A stretch of DNA of 64,000 nucleotides, taken from positions 930,322 to 994,321 of the forward strand of contig NZ_QGLF01000002.1 of the NCBI RefSeq assembly GCF_003173055.1, read 5' to 3'. Origin of the DNA: Zavarzinia compransoris (lineage in GTDB: Bacteria > Pseudomonadota > Alphaproteobacteria > Zavarziniales > Zavarziniaceae). The position numbers and the translations under genes were made by a program. Within the stretch, counting starts at the first letter, position 1; each line of letters begins with the position of its first letter. Below are positions 16,161 through 24,906 of this stretch, one piece after another. Under the pieces are notes generated by a model, which searched no databases, was not told where the DNA came from, and saw only the letters and a program-made list of their open reading frames with translations.

Positions 16161-17699
16161 TCAGGCCGCCTGGCCCGAGGTGATGGTGGTGACCAGCCGG
16201 AAGGCGGAATTGACTTCGTCCAGCTGGAAATGGGGGCGGAGGTGAATGGTGCAGTGATACTCGCCCGGTTTCGACGGGCGCTCGGTGACCTCGACCCGGC
16301 TTTCGCGCAAAGGGTAGCGCGCCCGCGTGTCCGGGGGCAGGTCGGTGGTCGCGGTGGTGTAGCGGCTGAGCCAATGGGTGAGATAGGTCTCGCATTCGCC
16401 CGCGGTCATGAAGCCGCCCACCTTGTCGCGGCAGATCACCTTCAGGTAGTGGGCGAAGCGGCCGGTGCACAGCATCGACTGGATCATGGCCGAAAGCCGG
16501 GCATTGGTGGCGTTCACCACGTCGCGATAGACCTTGGGCTTCTGCGCCGACTGGTTGGACTGGAACACCGAGAACGGCGTATAGACCGCGCGCTTCAGCG
16601 GAATGAAGCCGAGTTCGGCCAGTTCGCGTTCCATGATGTCGCCGATCGCGACATCCATCGACGGCTTGGGCACCAGGCCCTTGCGGTCGGTGGCGAAACT
16701 CTCGATCCTGAGGTCGGTGAGCAGGCCGCCGACGTCGCCGTCGCGGTCGGCGCCCCTGATGTCGCCGAACCAGTTGTAATTGGCATAGGCACGGATCACC
16801 ACCGCCGCGAAGGCGAAGCCGGCCCCGCCCCAGAGATGGCCGCTGCCGTCCAGCTGGCGGGTGCTTTCGGCGTAACGGAAGCCGTCATTACGCGAGCCGT
16901 CGTCGGCATAGGGCGCGCGCATCAGGATGCGCGGCACGGCGATGCCGAGGAAGCGGGCGTCCTCGGTCTCGCGCAGCGACCGCCAGCGGGTATATTCCGG
17001 CTGGTTGAAGCCGGTGGCGAGGTCGGTCGCCATGCCCAGCTCGCGGAAACTGTCGACGCCGAAAAGGGTCGGCGAGGCGGAAAAGATGAAAGGGCAGAAC
17101 GAGGCGGCGGCGACCGCCGACAGGCTGCGCAAGGTCGAGATGTCGTCGGTCGACTGGCCCGGCTGGGGGCGGTGGGAAATCGGGTGGTCGACCACCATCA
17201 GGCCGAAAGGCTCGCCCCCCGGGGTGCCGAATTCCTCGGTATAGACCCGGTCGAACAGCCGGCTCTGGTCGAAGTCGAGGGCCTGGTCGGCGTCGCGGGT
17301 GATCTCGCTCCAGCGGACGTTCAGGATGCGGATCTTCACTTCCTTGGCCCGGGCCGCATTGTCGACGACATAGGCCGTGCCGCACCACAGCGCTTCCAGC
17401 TTCTGGAACGCCGGGTGATGCAGGATTTCATCGACCATCAGGCCGATGAGGCGGTCGATCGCGGCGATGTCGCGGTCCAGCGCCGCGCGCAGGCGCCGGC
17501 CGCCGCCGGCAAGCAATCCGGCCAGGGCATCGAGCCCCAGCCAGTCGGCGAGAAGGCCGCCGGCCTCGCCCGCCACCAGCCAGTCGGCGAGGCGGCGGGC
17601 ATCGTGCCCGCCGCCCTGCCCGAACCATGGTCCGGCCGCAGCCCCGGCGCCGGCGCCCAGCACGATGTCGCGCAGGCTGGAATCCGGCGGCTGAGACAT
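16161..17699 (-). CDS. Second TssC-family sheath protein (ImpD/TssC40 type)
   Basis: 512 residues. From about residue 80 it aligns by eye with the true TssC next door: [78 protein letters not shown] and the C-terminal QLDEVNSAFRLVTTI. The first 80 residues are Gly/Ala-rich and unrelated to TssC. Agrobacterium-type T6SS clusters also carry two tssC genes (TssC41 and TssC40), of which only one is known to form the sheath; this is the TssC40 counterpart by order (tssB-tssC-tssC2-impE). Its role is unsettled; a cap, adaptor or regulatory sheath subunit is possible. Confidence 0.88.
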   Translation of the reverse strand: MSQPPDSSLRDIVLGAGAGAAAGPWFGQGGGHDARRLADWLVAGEAGGLLADWLGLDALAGLLAGGGRRLRAALDRDIAAIDRLIGLMVDEILHHPAFQKLEALWCGTAYVVDNAARAKEVKIRILNVRWSEITRDADQALDFDQSRLFDRVYTEEFGTPGGEPFGLMVVDHPISHRPQPGQSTDDISTLRSLSAVAAASFCPFIFSASPTLFGVDSFRELGMATDLATGFNQPEYTRWRSLRETEDARFLGIAVPRILMRAPYADDGSRNDGFRYAESTRQLDGSGHLWGGAGFAFAAVVIRAYANYNWFGDIRGADRDGDVGGLLTDLRIESFATDRKGLVPKPSMDVAIGDIMERELAELGFIPLKRAVYTPFSVFQSNQSAQKPKVYRDVVNATNARLSAMIQSMLCTGRFAHYLKVICRDKVGGFMTAGECETYLTHWLSRYTTATTDLPPDTRARYPLRESRVEVTERPSKPGEYHCTIHLRPHFQLDEVNSAFRLVTTITSGQAA

Positions 17700-17721
17700 G
17701 ACCGGTGCCGCTCCCCGTCGA

Positions 17722-19212
17722 TCAGTTGCCGAGCTGCGGGATGCGCGCGACCATGCGCATCGAGGTGGTCAGCTCTTCCATCTGCAGCCACGGGCGGAGG
17801 TAGGCGACGGCATTGTAGGAGCCGGGCTTGCCGGCGATTTCCGCCACCTTCACCGTCGCTTCGCGCAAGGGGAAGCGGGCCTTCGCCTCCGGCGTCGCAC
17901 CTTCCGACGAGTTGGTGTACTGGTTGATCCAGCGGTTCAGCCAGGACTCGACGTCGCTCGCTTCCATGAAGGAACCGATCTTGTCGCGCGCCATCACCTT
18001 CAGGAAGTGGGCGAAGCGGCAGGTCGCCATCGTGTAGGGCAGGCGGGCCATGATCGCCGCATTGGCGGTGCCGTCCGGCTTGTCGTATTTCTTCGGGCGC
18101 TGGGTCGACTGGGCGCCGAAGAACACGGCGTAGTCCGTGCCCTTGTAATGGCTGAGGGGCAGGAAGCCGCACTTCGACAGTTCCGCTTCGCGGCGGTCGT
18201 GGATGGCGATTTCGGTCGGGCACTTGGTGTCCGGATCGCCGTCGTCCGAGATGACGTTGTGGGTCGGCAGGCCTTCGACCTTGCCGCCGCCTTCGGCACC
18301 GCGGATCATGGTGCAGAAGCCGTATTGCGCGAAGGCATTGGTCATGCGCGCGGCCATGGTATAGGCCGCGTTCATCCAGCAGTATTTCTCGTGGTCCATC
18401 GCCTTGGCGTTGCCGCGGGCGTCGAACGGCGCTTCCTCATACGAGAATTCGTCGATCGTCTTGGTGGTCGCGCCGTAAGGCAGGCGGGCGAGCACGCGGG
18501 GCAGCACGAGCGAGACGAAGCGGCTGTCCTCGGAGTCGCGGAAGGAACGCCACTTGGCGTATTCCGTGGTATCGAAGATCTTCTCGAGGTCGCGGGGCTT
18601 CGACAGTTCCTGGTAGCTTTCGAAGCCGAACATCTTCGGGCTGGCCGCGGAGACGAAGGGCGCGAAGGCGGCCGCCGAGACGTTGGAGACGAGCGACAGC
18701 AGCTCGATATCCTCGGGGTGGCTGCTGAATTCGTAGTCGCCCATAAGGAGGCCGTAGGGCTCGCCGCCGGGGGTGCCGAATTCGTTCTCGTAGATCTTCT
18801 TGAAGAGACCGGACTGGTCGAATTCGACCGCCTTGGTCAGGTCCTTGTAGAGTTCCCGCTTGGTCGCATTGAGCATGCGGATCTTCAGCGAGGTCCCGGT
18901 CTCGGAATTGTTGATCAGGTAGTGCAGCCCGCGCCACGAGCCTTCCAGCTTCAGGAAGTCCGGGTTGTGCATGATCTCGGCCAATTGGGCCGAAAGCTGC
19001 TCGTCGAGGCGGCGGATGGCCTCGTTGAAGGTGATCGTCAGGTTCTTCGAGAAGGTGACGGTGCCCTTCAGCGCCTGTTCGGTCAGGTTCCGGATCAGTT
19101 CCTGGGCCTCGGAGCGCTCGGTCTGCTTGGTGGCGTTGATCGCCTGATCGAGGATGTTGAATTCCTCGGTCGTCGCGCCCTGGGCGGCACCTTGTGTCTG
19201 AACGTCAGCCAT
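17722..19212 (-). CDS. tssC: T6SS sheath large subunit TssC (ImpC/VipB)
   Basis: 496 residues, the usual length. Family motifs: [72 protein letters not shown] and [25 protein letters not shown]. It starts 3 bases after the tssB stop, with an AAGGGG ribosome site inside the end of tssB. TssB and TssC co-assemble into the contractile sheath in the cytoplasm. Confidence 0.97.
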   Translation of the reverse strand: MADVQTQGAAQGATTEEFNILDQAINATKQTERSEAQELIRNLTEQALKGTVTFSKNLTITFNEAIRRLDEQLSAQLAEIMHNPDFLKLEGSWRGLHYLINNSETGTSLKIRMLNATKRELYKDLTKAVEFDQSGLFKKIYENEFGTPGGEPYGLLMGDYEFSSHPEDIELLSLVSNVSAAAFAPFVSAASPKMFGFESYQELSKPRDLEKIFDTTEYAKWRSFRDSEDSRFVSLVLPRVLARLPYGATTKTIDEFSYEEAPFDARGNAKAMDHEKYCWMNAAYTMAARMTNAFAQYGFCTMIRGAEGGGKVEGLPTHNVISDDGDPDTKCPTEIAIHDRREAELSKCGFLPLSHYKGTDYAVFFGAQSTQRPKKYDKPDGTANAAIMARLPYTMATCRFAHFLKVMARDKIGSFMEASDVESWLNRWINQYTNSSEGATPEAKARFPLREATVKVAEIAGKPGSYNAVAYLRPWLQMEELTTSMRMVARIPQLGN

Positions 19213-19215
19213 CGC

Positions 19216-19719
19216 TCATTCCCCTTTTTCGGTGCCGAGCTGCTGCGACAGGGCGCCCAGTTCGGCTTCGTTCTGGAGCACGCGTTCGAGCAGGCCTTCC
19301 AGCTCTTCCGAACGGTCGACCTTGGCCATCAGGTCGCGCAGCTTGTTGCGGGTCTCGAGCAGGGCCTTGAGGGCCGGAACCTGATCGACGATCGAGCCGG
19401 GCTCGAAGCTCTCCATCGAGTTGAACTTCAGCTGGACCGACATCTGGCTGCCGTCGTCGGCCAGCTTGTTGTCGACCTTCAGGGTCAGGGCGGGCGCGAC
19501 GCGCGACATCACCTGGCTGAAGTTGTCGCGGTCGATCGTGACGAACTTCCGCTCCGACAGGGGGGCGAGGGGCTTTTCCGGGTTGCCGGAGAAATCGCCC
19601 ATGACGCCGACCACGAAGGGCAGCTCGCGCTCCACCTGGGCGCCGCCGGTTTCGACTTCGTACTTAATGTGGACGCGCGGCTTGCGCACCCTTTCGAGCT
19701 TGTCATTGATGCTTGCCAT
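19216..19719 (-). CDS. tssB: T6SS sheath small subunit TssB (ImpB/VipA)
   Basis: 167 residues from ATG 19719 ([26 protein letters not shown]..), with a GGGAGG ribosome site 5 bases upstream. Longer frames would translate the upstream iteron DNA and are rejected. Motifs [34 protein letters not shown] and [14 protein letters not shown] are diagnostic. It should be the first gene of a transcript beginning in the regulatory gap upstream, or continue from tssA. Confidence 0.96.
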   Translation of the reverse strand: MASINDKLERVRKPRVHIKYEVETGGAQVERELPFVVGVMGDFSGNPEKPLAPLSERKFVTIDRDNFSQVMSRVAPALTLKVDNKLADDGSQMSVQLKFNSMESFEPGSIVDQVPALKALLETRNKLRDLMAKVDRSEELEGLLERVLQNEAELGALSQQLGTEKGE

Positions 19720-19750
19720 CGTGGCCTCCCAATCTCCTGCATGATACCGA

Positions 19751-19814
19751 AACGTGGAACATGACGAACGTGTAACATGATGAACATGTAACATGGCGAA
19801 CATGTAACATAACG
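19751..19814. repeat. Four 16-bp iterons upstream of tssB
   Basis: Contiguous units AACGTGGAACATGACG, AACGTGTAACATGATG, AACATGTAACATGGCG and AACATGTAACATAACG, at 19751, 19767, 19783 and 19799. Each carries the near-palindromic core CATGTAACATG or a variant. They are AT-rich islands in GC-rich DNA, 32 to 95 bases upstream of the tssB ATG. Confidence 0.92.
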
Positions 19815-19898
19815 CGCCCGGCCGCCCGCCCGGTGCCTCCACCCCGGGGCGGGCCGTCCTTTCGTGCACAGGACCTTAATGGGCTCCCGATCCCGTGC

Positions 19899-19914
19899 AG
19901 TGACGGCCGTCACT
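19899..19914. promoter_or_regulatory. Perfect 16-bp palindrome, candidate operator
   Basis: AGTGACGGCCGTCACT is identical on both strands. It lies 180 bases upstream of tssB. A related dyad GTGAC-N4-GTCAC occurs 159 bases upstream of hcp (24099-24112). Confidence 0.55.
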
Positions 19915-19947
19915 CAAATGCGCCGCCGCCGGGGGCGGCGCCGACCT

Positions 19948-21117
19948 TCAGTAGCCGCTGCTGTCCGCCGCCGGCGGCAGCTTGTAACCGGCATTGGCGA
20001 AGAACTGCTGGCGCACCGCGTCGTCGCCGATCAGTTCGGCCATCAGTTCGGGCAGGCTCATGCGCGCCCGGCGCACCGCATCCTCGAGCGTATAGGACAG
20101 CAGCGAATGCGGCTCGGTCCGGCGGAAGAAATCGGCGATCTGCTGGAGGGCGCGGAGCGCCGCCTCGCGGTTCTCGGCCGCATTGCCCGACGACAGCGAG
20201 AAGCTGCCGCCGCCCCCGCCGGCCGCCGGGCCGCCGCCGCCGCCCTCGACCAGGCCGAGATCGACGGCGCCTTCGCCGGCCGCGCCGCCCTCGACCGTTT
20301 CGGCCGGCATCACTCTGCGGCCGAGACGCTTCACCGTCGACAGGAATTCATCGAGGAATTCGCGGATGCGGCCGACCGACGGCGCGTAGGAGCCGCATTT
20401 CTCTGTCGCGATCCGGTCGAGATCGGCAAGGGCCGCGAGGCATTCCGTCAGCTGGTCGCGCAATTGCACATAGAACCAGCCGGGCGAGGCGTTGGCGCTT
20501 TCCTCGATCGTCTCGACGGTCAGCGCGCCTTCGGCGATGCGGCGCTCGCGCTGCTCGGCGGGGCGCTGCGCCAGGGCGAACGCATTTTCATATTGCCACA
20601 GCGCATAGCTCTCGCCCGCGCCCGAACGGGTCACCATCAGGCGGCGCAGGGGCGCGAACAGGGTGCCTTCGGCCGATTCACCGCTCAGTTGCGCGATGGC
20701 GCGGACCTTTTCGTATTCGTCGCCGTCCTCGGGCGGCGGGAAGGTCTCCGGCCAGAAATTCTCGATCAGCCCCGCCATCAGGCGGAAGCCGAAGGCGAGG
20801 CCGGCCAGCGGCGCCTCCTTGTGGGCGCGGAGCAGGGCCTCGGTCAGCCAGGCGGCGAGTTCGAGGTCCTTGGAGCGGGAGGCGATCAGGTCCGGGGCCT
20901 GATTCGCGATCAGCGCCCATTGCGCATCGGCGCTTTCCTCGCTAGACGGGTCCTCGGACGAGTCGCGTCGTCGTTCCGTCTGCGTGGCGGTCTTGCGCGC
21001 ATCGCGCAGGTTGCGAATGGCAGCGGTCGGCGACTCGTCGAGTCGCAGATCGACACCGGACGGCAAATCCCCCTCGATTGCCGCAAGCAGGGCTGCCAGA
21101 TCGGGCAAGCCTTCCAT
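19948..21117 (-). CDS. tssA: T6SS assembly protein TssA (ImpA)
   Basis: 389 residues with the ImpA N-terminal domain: WALIANQAPDLIASRSKDLELAAWLTEALLR, then GFRLMAGLIENFWPETFPPPEDGDE. A Gly-rich linker (about 285-312) separates a C-terminal helical segment (AALRALQQIADFFRRTEPHSLLSYTLEDAVRRA) that matches the short-form TssA C-terminus. Start ATG 21117, with GGGGGAC upstream. TssA is the cap and chaperone of sheath and tube polymerisation. It is the promoter-proximal gene of the left block, divergent from clpV. Confidence 0.94.
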   Translation of the reverse strand: MEGLPDLAALLAAIEGDLPSGVDLRLDESPTAAIRNLRDARKTATQTERRRDSSEDPSSEESADAQWALIANQAPDLIASRSKDLELAAWLTEALLRAHKEAPLAGLAFGFRLMAGLIENFWPETFPPPEDGDEYEKVRAIAQLSGESAEGTLFAPLRRLMVTRSGAGESYALWQYENAFALAQRPAEQRERRIAEGALTVETIEESANASPGWFYVQLRDQLTECLAALADLDRIATEKCGSYAPSVGRIREFLDEFLSTVKRLGRRVMPAETVEGGAAGEGAVDLGLVEGGGGGPAAGGGGGSFSLSSGNAAENREAALRALQQIADFFRRTEPHSLLSYTLEDAVRRARMSLPELMAELIGDDAVRQQFFANAGYKLPPAADSSGY

Positions 21118-21442
21118 GACTGACGTCCCCCATCGTCATACGAACGCGGAACGAACCTACCATAGCAGAAAATTTGGGAGTAGCGTGTTTCCGGCGGCGC
21201 GCTTAGTCTTCGCGGCGGCGGTTTCAGCAGGCTCGCCGTCGAATGGGACTTCCCGTCGAACGCCAGGCCGTCGTCGTCGATCAGGTGATCGGCGGCGTGC
21301 CGGCAGGGCTTGGCGTTTGGGGGCCGGGCCCAGGCTGGCCTGCGTATCAGCTTGCCGATGCAGTCATGTCGCGCCGCAGCATGTGGCGCGGCCGGAATGC
21401 AACGCAACATGTTTTGCCACGCCGGCAGTTCGGGGGGACAGA
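21118..21442. promoter_or_regulatory. Divergent tssA/clpV intergenic region
   Basis: 325 bases with no credible gene. An AT-rich island at about 21159-21180 offers a weak minus-strand promoter for tssA: an extended -10 TGC-TATGGT (complement of 21159-21164), 42 bases before the start, without a good -35. A perfect AACATGTT palindrome (21406-21413) sits 30 bases before the clpV start and shares its core with the tssB iterons. I see no sigma-54 element with correct spacing and no hairpin with a T-run. Confidence 0.45.
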
Positions 21443-24094
21443 ATGGCGGGGATAGATCTTCGCGCATTGATCGCGAAATTGAATGAAACCACGCGGCGCG
21501 CCCTCGAGGCGGCAGCCGGCCTCGCGATGTCGCGCAGTCATTACGACGTCGAGATCGAGCATTGGCTGATCAAGCTGCTGGAAGTGCCGGACAGTGACCT
21601 CAGCCTTCTCGTCGCCCGCTTCGAGATCGATCCGGCGCGCCTGACCCAGGCGCTGAACCGGGTGCTGGACAAGCTGAAGACGGGCAACAGCCGGGCCCCG
21701 GCCCTGTCCGCCCATGTCGCGACCCTGGCCCGGGAAGCCTGGACCACCGCCTCGCTGAACCTCGGCGCGCATCAGGTCCGTTCGGGCCATCTGCTGATCG
21801 CCCTGCTGTCGAACGAGTCGCTGATCGGCTTCGCCCGCGACGTTTCGGAAGCGCTGGCCAAGATCCCGGTCGAAGTGCTGCGCAAGGAACTCGACGTGCT
21901 GACCGCGGGCGGCGCGGAAAGCAAGGCGAGCGCCGCTGCGGGCGGCGGTGGCGGCGGCAGCGGCGCGGCCGAGGGCGGCGCCCCGGTCGGCAGCGGCAAG
22001 ACCCCGGCCCTCGACCAGTTCACCATCAACCTGACCGAGCGGGCGAAGGCCGGCAAGATCGACCCGGTGCTGGGCCGTGACGCCGAGATTCGCCAGGTCG
22101 TCGACATTCTCACCCGCCGGCGCCAGAACAACCCGATCCTGACCGGCGAGGCCGGCGTCGGCAAGACCGCGGTGGTCGAGGGCTTCGCCCTGAAGATCGC
22201 CGCCGGCGACGTGCCGCCCGCCATCCAGGGCGTCGAGGTCCGCACCCTCGACCTCGGCCTGCTGCAGGCCGGCGCCGGGGTGAAGGGCGAGTTCGAGAAC
22301 CGCCTGAAGCAGGTGATCGAGGAAGTGAAATCCTCGGCCACCCCGATCATCATCTTCATCGACGAGGCGCATACGCTGATCGGCGCCGGCGGCCAGGCGG
22401 GCCAGGGCGATGCCGCCAACCTGCTGAAGCCGGCGCTCGCCCGCGGCGAATTGCGCACGATCGCGGCGACGACCTGGGCCGAATACAAGAAGTATTTCGA
22501 GAAGGACGCGGCGCTCGCCCGCCGCTTCCAGGTGGTGAAGGTGGAGGAACCGTCGGAGCCGGTGGCGAACGCCATGATCCGCGGCCTCGTCGGCACCCTC
22601 GAGAAGCATCACAAGGTCCGCATCCTGGACGAGGCGGTGGTCGATGCCGTGCGCCTGTCCAGCCGCTACATCAGCGGGCGGCAGCTGCCGGACAAGGCGG
22701 TCAGCCTGATCGACACCGCCTGCGCCCGCGTTGCCATGAGCCAGAACGCGATCCCGCCGGCGATCGAGGACCGCCGCCGGCTGATCGAGCTTTCCAACAC
22801 GGAAATCGCGATCCTGGAACGCGAGGCGCTGTCGGGCGGCGATCACGCCGACAAGATCGCGAGCCTGAAGACGAAGCGCGACCAGGCGGCCGAGGAACTG
22901 AAGACCCTGGAAGCCCAGTGGGACGAGGAGCGCAAGCTGGTCCCCGAGATCCGCCGCCTGCGCGAGGAGATCGAGAAGCTGGGCGCCGCCGGCGCCGAGA
23001 CCGCCGCCGGCCTCCGCGACGAATTGAAGGCCGCCGAGGACAAGCTGACGGCGCTTCAGGGCGAGCGTCCCCTGCTGAAGCCGGTGGTCGATGGCGCGGC
23101 CATCGCCGAGGTGGTGGCGGCCTGGACCGGCATTCCGGTGGGCCGCATGGTCGCGAATGAAATCCAGGCGGTGATGAAGCTCGAAGACCGCCTGCGCGAG
23201 CGCGTGATCGGCCAGGACCATGCCCTGAAGGCGATCGCCCAGGCGATCCAGACCAGCCGGGCCAAGCTGACCGACCCGCGGAAGCCCATCGGCGTCTTCC
23301 TGATGGCGGGCACTTCCGGCGTCGGCAAGACCGAAACCGCCCTGACCCTGGCGGAAGTCCTCTATGGCGGCGAACAGAATGTCACCGTCATCAACATGTC
23401 CGAGTTCAAGGAGGAGCATAAGGTCTCGCTCCTCATGGGCTCCCCGCCCGGCTATGTCGGCTATGGCGAGGGCGGCGTGCTGACCGAGGCGGTGCGGCGC
23501 AAGCCCTATTCGGTGGTGCTGCTCGACGAGATGGAAAAGGCCCACCCGGGCGTGCAGGACGTCTTCTACCAGGTCTTCGACAAGGGCCAGCTGAAGGACG
23601 GCGAGGGCCGCGACATCGACTTCAAGAACACGGTCGTGATCATGACGTCGAACGCGGGCACCGAAACCATCACCAAGCTCTGCGCCGACCCGGACACCAT
23701 GCCGGACCCGGAAGGGCTGGCGGACGCGGTGAAGCCCGAACTGCTGAAATCGTTCAAGCCCGCCTTCCTCGGGCGCTGCAATGTCGTCACTTATTATCCG
23801 CTGGCGGACGACATCCTGCGCCAGATCATCCAGCTCCAGATCGGCCGCATCAAGCGCCGGGTGGTGGACAATTACGGTGCCGACTTCAGCTACGCGCCCG
23901 AACTCGTCGAGTTCATCGCCGAACGCTGCAAGGATCCGGCATCGGGCGCCCGCAACATCGAGAATATTCTTTCTCGCGGGCTGCTGCCGGATCTGTCGGC
24001 CCGCCTGCTGGCGCGCATGGCGGATGGTGCGCCGGTCGAGTCGGTTCACGTCGGGCTCGACGGCAAGGGGGGCTTCGATTTCCGGATCGGGTGA
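21443..24094 (+). CDS. clpV: T6SS AAA+ ATPase ClpV (TssH)
   Basis: 883 residues from ATG 21443 (MAGIDLRALIAKLNETTRRALEAAAG...), behind a GGGGGG ribosome site. A Clp-N repeat domain covers 1-150. AAA1 has Walker A GEAGVGKT at about 235-242 and Walker B IIIFIDEAHTLIGAG. A coiled-coil middle domain follows (about 420-540). AAA2 has Walker A GTSGVGKT near 622. A Gly/Ala-rich linker (about 155-185) joins the N-domain to AAA1. ClpV strips and recycles the contracted TssBC sheath. It is the first gene of the right block, divergent from tssA. Confidence 0.97.
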   Translation: MAGIDLRALIAKLNETTRRALEAAAGLAMSRSHYDVEIEHWLIKLLEVPDSDLSLLVARFEIDPARLTQALNRVLDKLKTGNSRAPALSAHVATLAREAWTTASLNLGAHQVRSGHLLIALLSNESLIGFARDVSEALAKIPVEVLRKELDVLTAGGAESKASAAAGGGGGGSGAAEGGAPVGSGKTPALDQFTINLTERAKAGKIDPVLGRDAEIRQVVDILTRRRQNNPILTGEAGVGKTAVVEGFALKIAAGDVPPAIQGVEVRTLDLGLLQAGAGVKGEFENRLKQVIEEVKSSATPIIIFIDEAHTLIGAGGQAGQGDAANLLKPALARGELRTIAATTWAEYKKYFEKDAALARRFQVVKVEEPSEPVANAMIRGLVGTLEKHHKVRILDEAVVDAVRLSSRYISGRQLPDKAVSLIDTACARVAMSQNAIPPAIEDRRRLIELSNTEIAILEREALSGGDHADKIASLKTKRDQAAEELKTLEAQWDEERKLVPEIRRLREEIEKLGAAGAETAAGLRDELKAAEDKLTALQGERPLLKPVVDGAAIAEVVAAWTGIPVGRMVANEIQAVMKLEDRLRERVIGQDHALKAIAQAIQTSRAKLTDPRKPIGVFLMAGTSGVGKTETALTLAEVLYGGEQNVTVINMSEFKEEHKVSLLMGSPPGYVGYGEGGVLTEAVRRKPYSVVLLDEMEKAHPGVQDVFYQVFDKGQLKDGEGRDIDFKNTVVIMTSNAGTETITKLCADPDTMPDPEGLADAVKPELLKSFKPAFLGRCNVVTYYPLADDILRQIIQLQIGRIKRRVVDNYGADFSYAPELVEFIAERCKDPASGARNIENILSRGLLPDLSARLLARMADGAPVESVHVGLDGKGGFDFRIG

Positions 24095-24270
24095 TCCCGT
24101 GACTGGCGTCACAGCCGCCGGAGGCGAGCCGTACTAAATAAGAATGGCGAGACGGGGAGCGGTAGCGGGCACAGGGCCCGGCCCTCCCCAAGGTTCGCGG
24201 CGGCGCCGTCCTGGTTCCGCCGGTTTACCAAGAGGCAATCGGCCAAGTTACAGGGACGACGGAGGATATC
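24095..24270 (+). promoter_or_regulatory. hcp upstream region with GTGAC-N4-GTCAC dyad
   Basis: 176 bases between clpV and hcp. A dyad GTGACTGGCGTCAC occupies 24099-24112, just after the clpV stop, and a small AT-rich patch TACTAAATAAGAAT follows at about 24133-24146. A GGAGG ribosome site precedes hcp. A separate strong hcp promoter here would be in line with the high Hcp demand of a T6SS, but no -35/-10 pair is convincing. Confidence 0.4.
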
Positions 24271-24762
24271 ATGGCTCTCTATATGAAATTCGGTGCGGTG
24301 AAGGGCGACGTTACGGAGAAGGGTCACGAGCAGTGGCTGCTGATCGAGTCGATCTCGCTCGGCTTCAGCCGCTACCTGACCTCGGCGGTCGGCGCCGGCC
24401 AGAACCGTGAAGGTTCGACCCCCGACTTCCAGGACATCCACATCACCCGCATGACCGACCGTTCGACGCCGGAACTGATGAAGGAAGCCCTTCACGGCGG
24501 CAAGGGCGTTGAAGTCACCTTCGACTTCACGACCTCGGACAAGGACCCGTTCGTGTACTACCAGGTGAAGCTGTTCGACGTGCTGATCGGTTCTTACCAG
24601 CAGTCGGGTTCGGGCGGCGGCGCGGGCAACCGTCCGGTCGACTCGATCTCGCTGAACTTCCGCAAGTTCGAAGCGAAGTATGTCCAGAAGAAGGTCGACG
24701 GCACCCCGGGCGAATCCAAGCTCGCCGGCTACGACCTCTCGAAGGCGGTCGCGCACCTCTGA
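24271..24762 (+). CDS. hcp: T6SS tube protein Hcp (TssD)
   Basis: 163 residues with Hcp hallmarks: MALYMKFGAVKGDVTEKGHE, EGSTPDFQDIHITRMTDRSTPELMKEALHG and FVYYQVKLFDVLIGSYQQSG. A hexamer of this fold stacks into the secreted tube. No C-terminal extension is present, so it is a plain tube subunit rather than an evolved Hcp. It lies alone between two sizeable gaps, which suggests its own expression control. Confidence 0.97.
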   Translation: MALYMKFGAVKGDVTEKGHEQWLLIESISLGFSRYLTSAVGAGQNREGSTPDFQDIHITRMTDRSTPELMKEALHGGKGVEVTFDFTTSDKDPFVYYQVKLFDVLIGSYQQSGSGGGAGNRPVDSISLNFRKFEAKYVQKKVDGTPGESKLAGYDLSKAVAHL

Positions 24763-24781
24763 TCCAAGGCGCAGAAGTCCG

Positions 24782-24835
24782 GCCGCCCGTGCTGCGGGCG
24801 GTCGGCGATGGTTGCGGGGGCGGCCTGGCCGCCCC
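24782..24835 (+). terminator. Two GC-rich stem-loops after hcp
   Basis: Stem GCCGCCCG / CGGGCGGT with a 5-base loop (24782-24802), and GGGGCGGCC-T-GGCCGCCCC (24817-24835), followed by tgtctt. The second lacks a real T-run, so it may attenuate transcription or protect the 3' end of hcp mRNA rather than terminate fully. Confidence 0.4.
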
Positions 24836-24906
24836 TGTCTTCTCCGGGGGCAGCGCGCGGCCCTTTGGCCGCCGCCCCGCCTCCGGTGGGTTTTCCGGAG
24901 GCGATC

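Larger units (their letters stand above)
19720..19947. promoter_or_regulatory. tssA-tssB regulatory gap
   Basis: 228 non-coding bases between the tssA stop and the tssB start, the largest gap inside the left T6SS operon. From tssB outward it holds four 16-bp direct repeats (19751-19814), a GC-rich stretch, and a perfect 16-bp palindrome (19899-19914). Read on the minus strand, AGGCACCGGGCGGGC (19838-19824) has GG and GC ten bases apart as in a sigma-54 promoter, but matches the consensus weakly. The layout suggests an internal, strongly controlled promoter for tssB onward. Confidence 0.6.

Noticed and set aside
19751-19814. Iterons as a CRISPR array
   Set aside because: The 16-bp units are contiguous with no spacers, and no cas gene is present.
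19824-19838. Sigma-54 promoter AGGCACCGGGCGGGC (minus strand) for tssB
   Set aside because: GG-N10-GC spacing is right, but the -12 box reads GGGC and the base before GG is A. In DNA of this GC content such a match is expected by chance. Kept only as a remark.
21402-21419. Sigma-54-like TGGCAAAACATGTTGC on the minus strand near clpV
   Set aside because: Spacing between GG and GC is 11 rather than 10, and it would point at tssA from nearly 290 bases away.
21347-24112. Minus-strand frame of 921 codons
   Set aside because: Shadow of clpV; translation is Gly/Leu/Ala/Arg-rich with no motif, while the plus strand encodes an unmistakable AAA+ ATPase.
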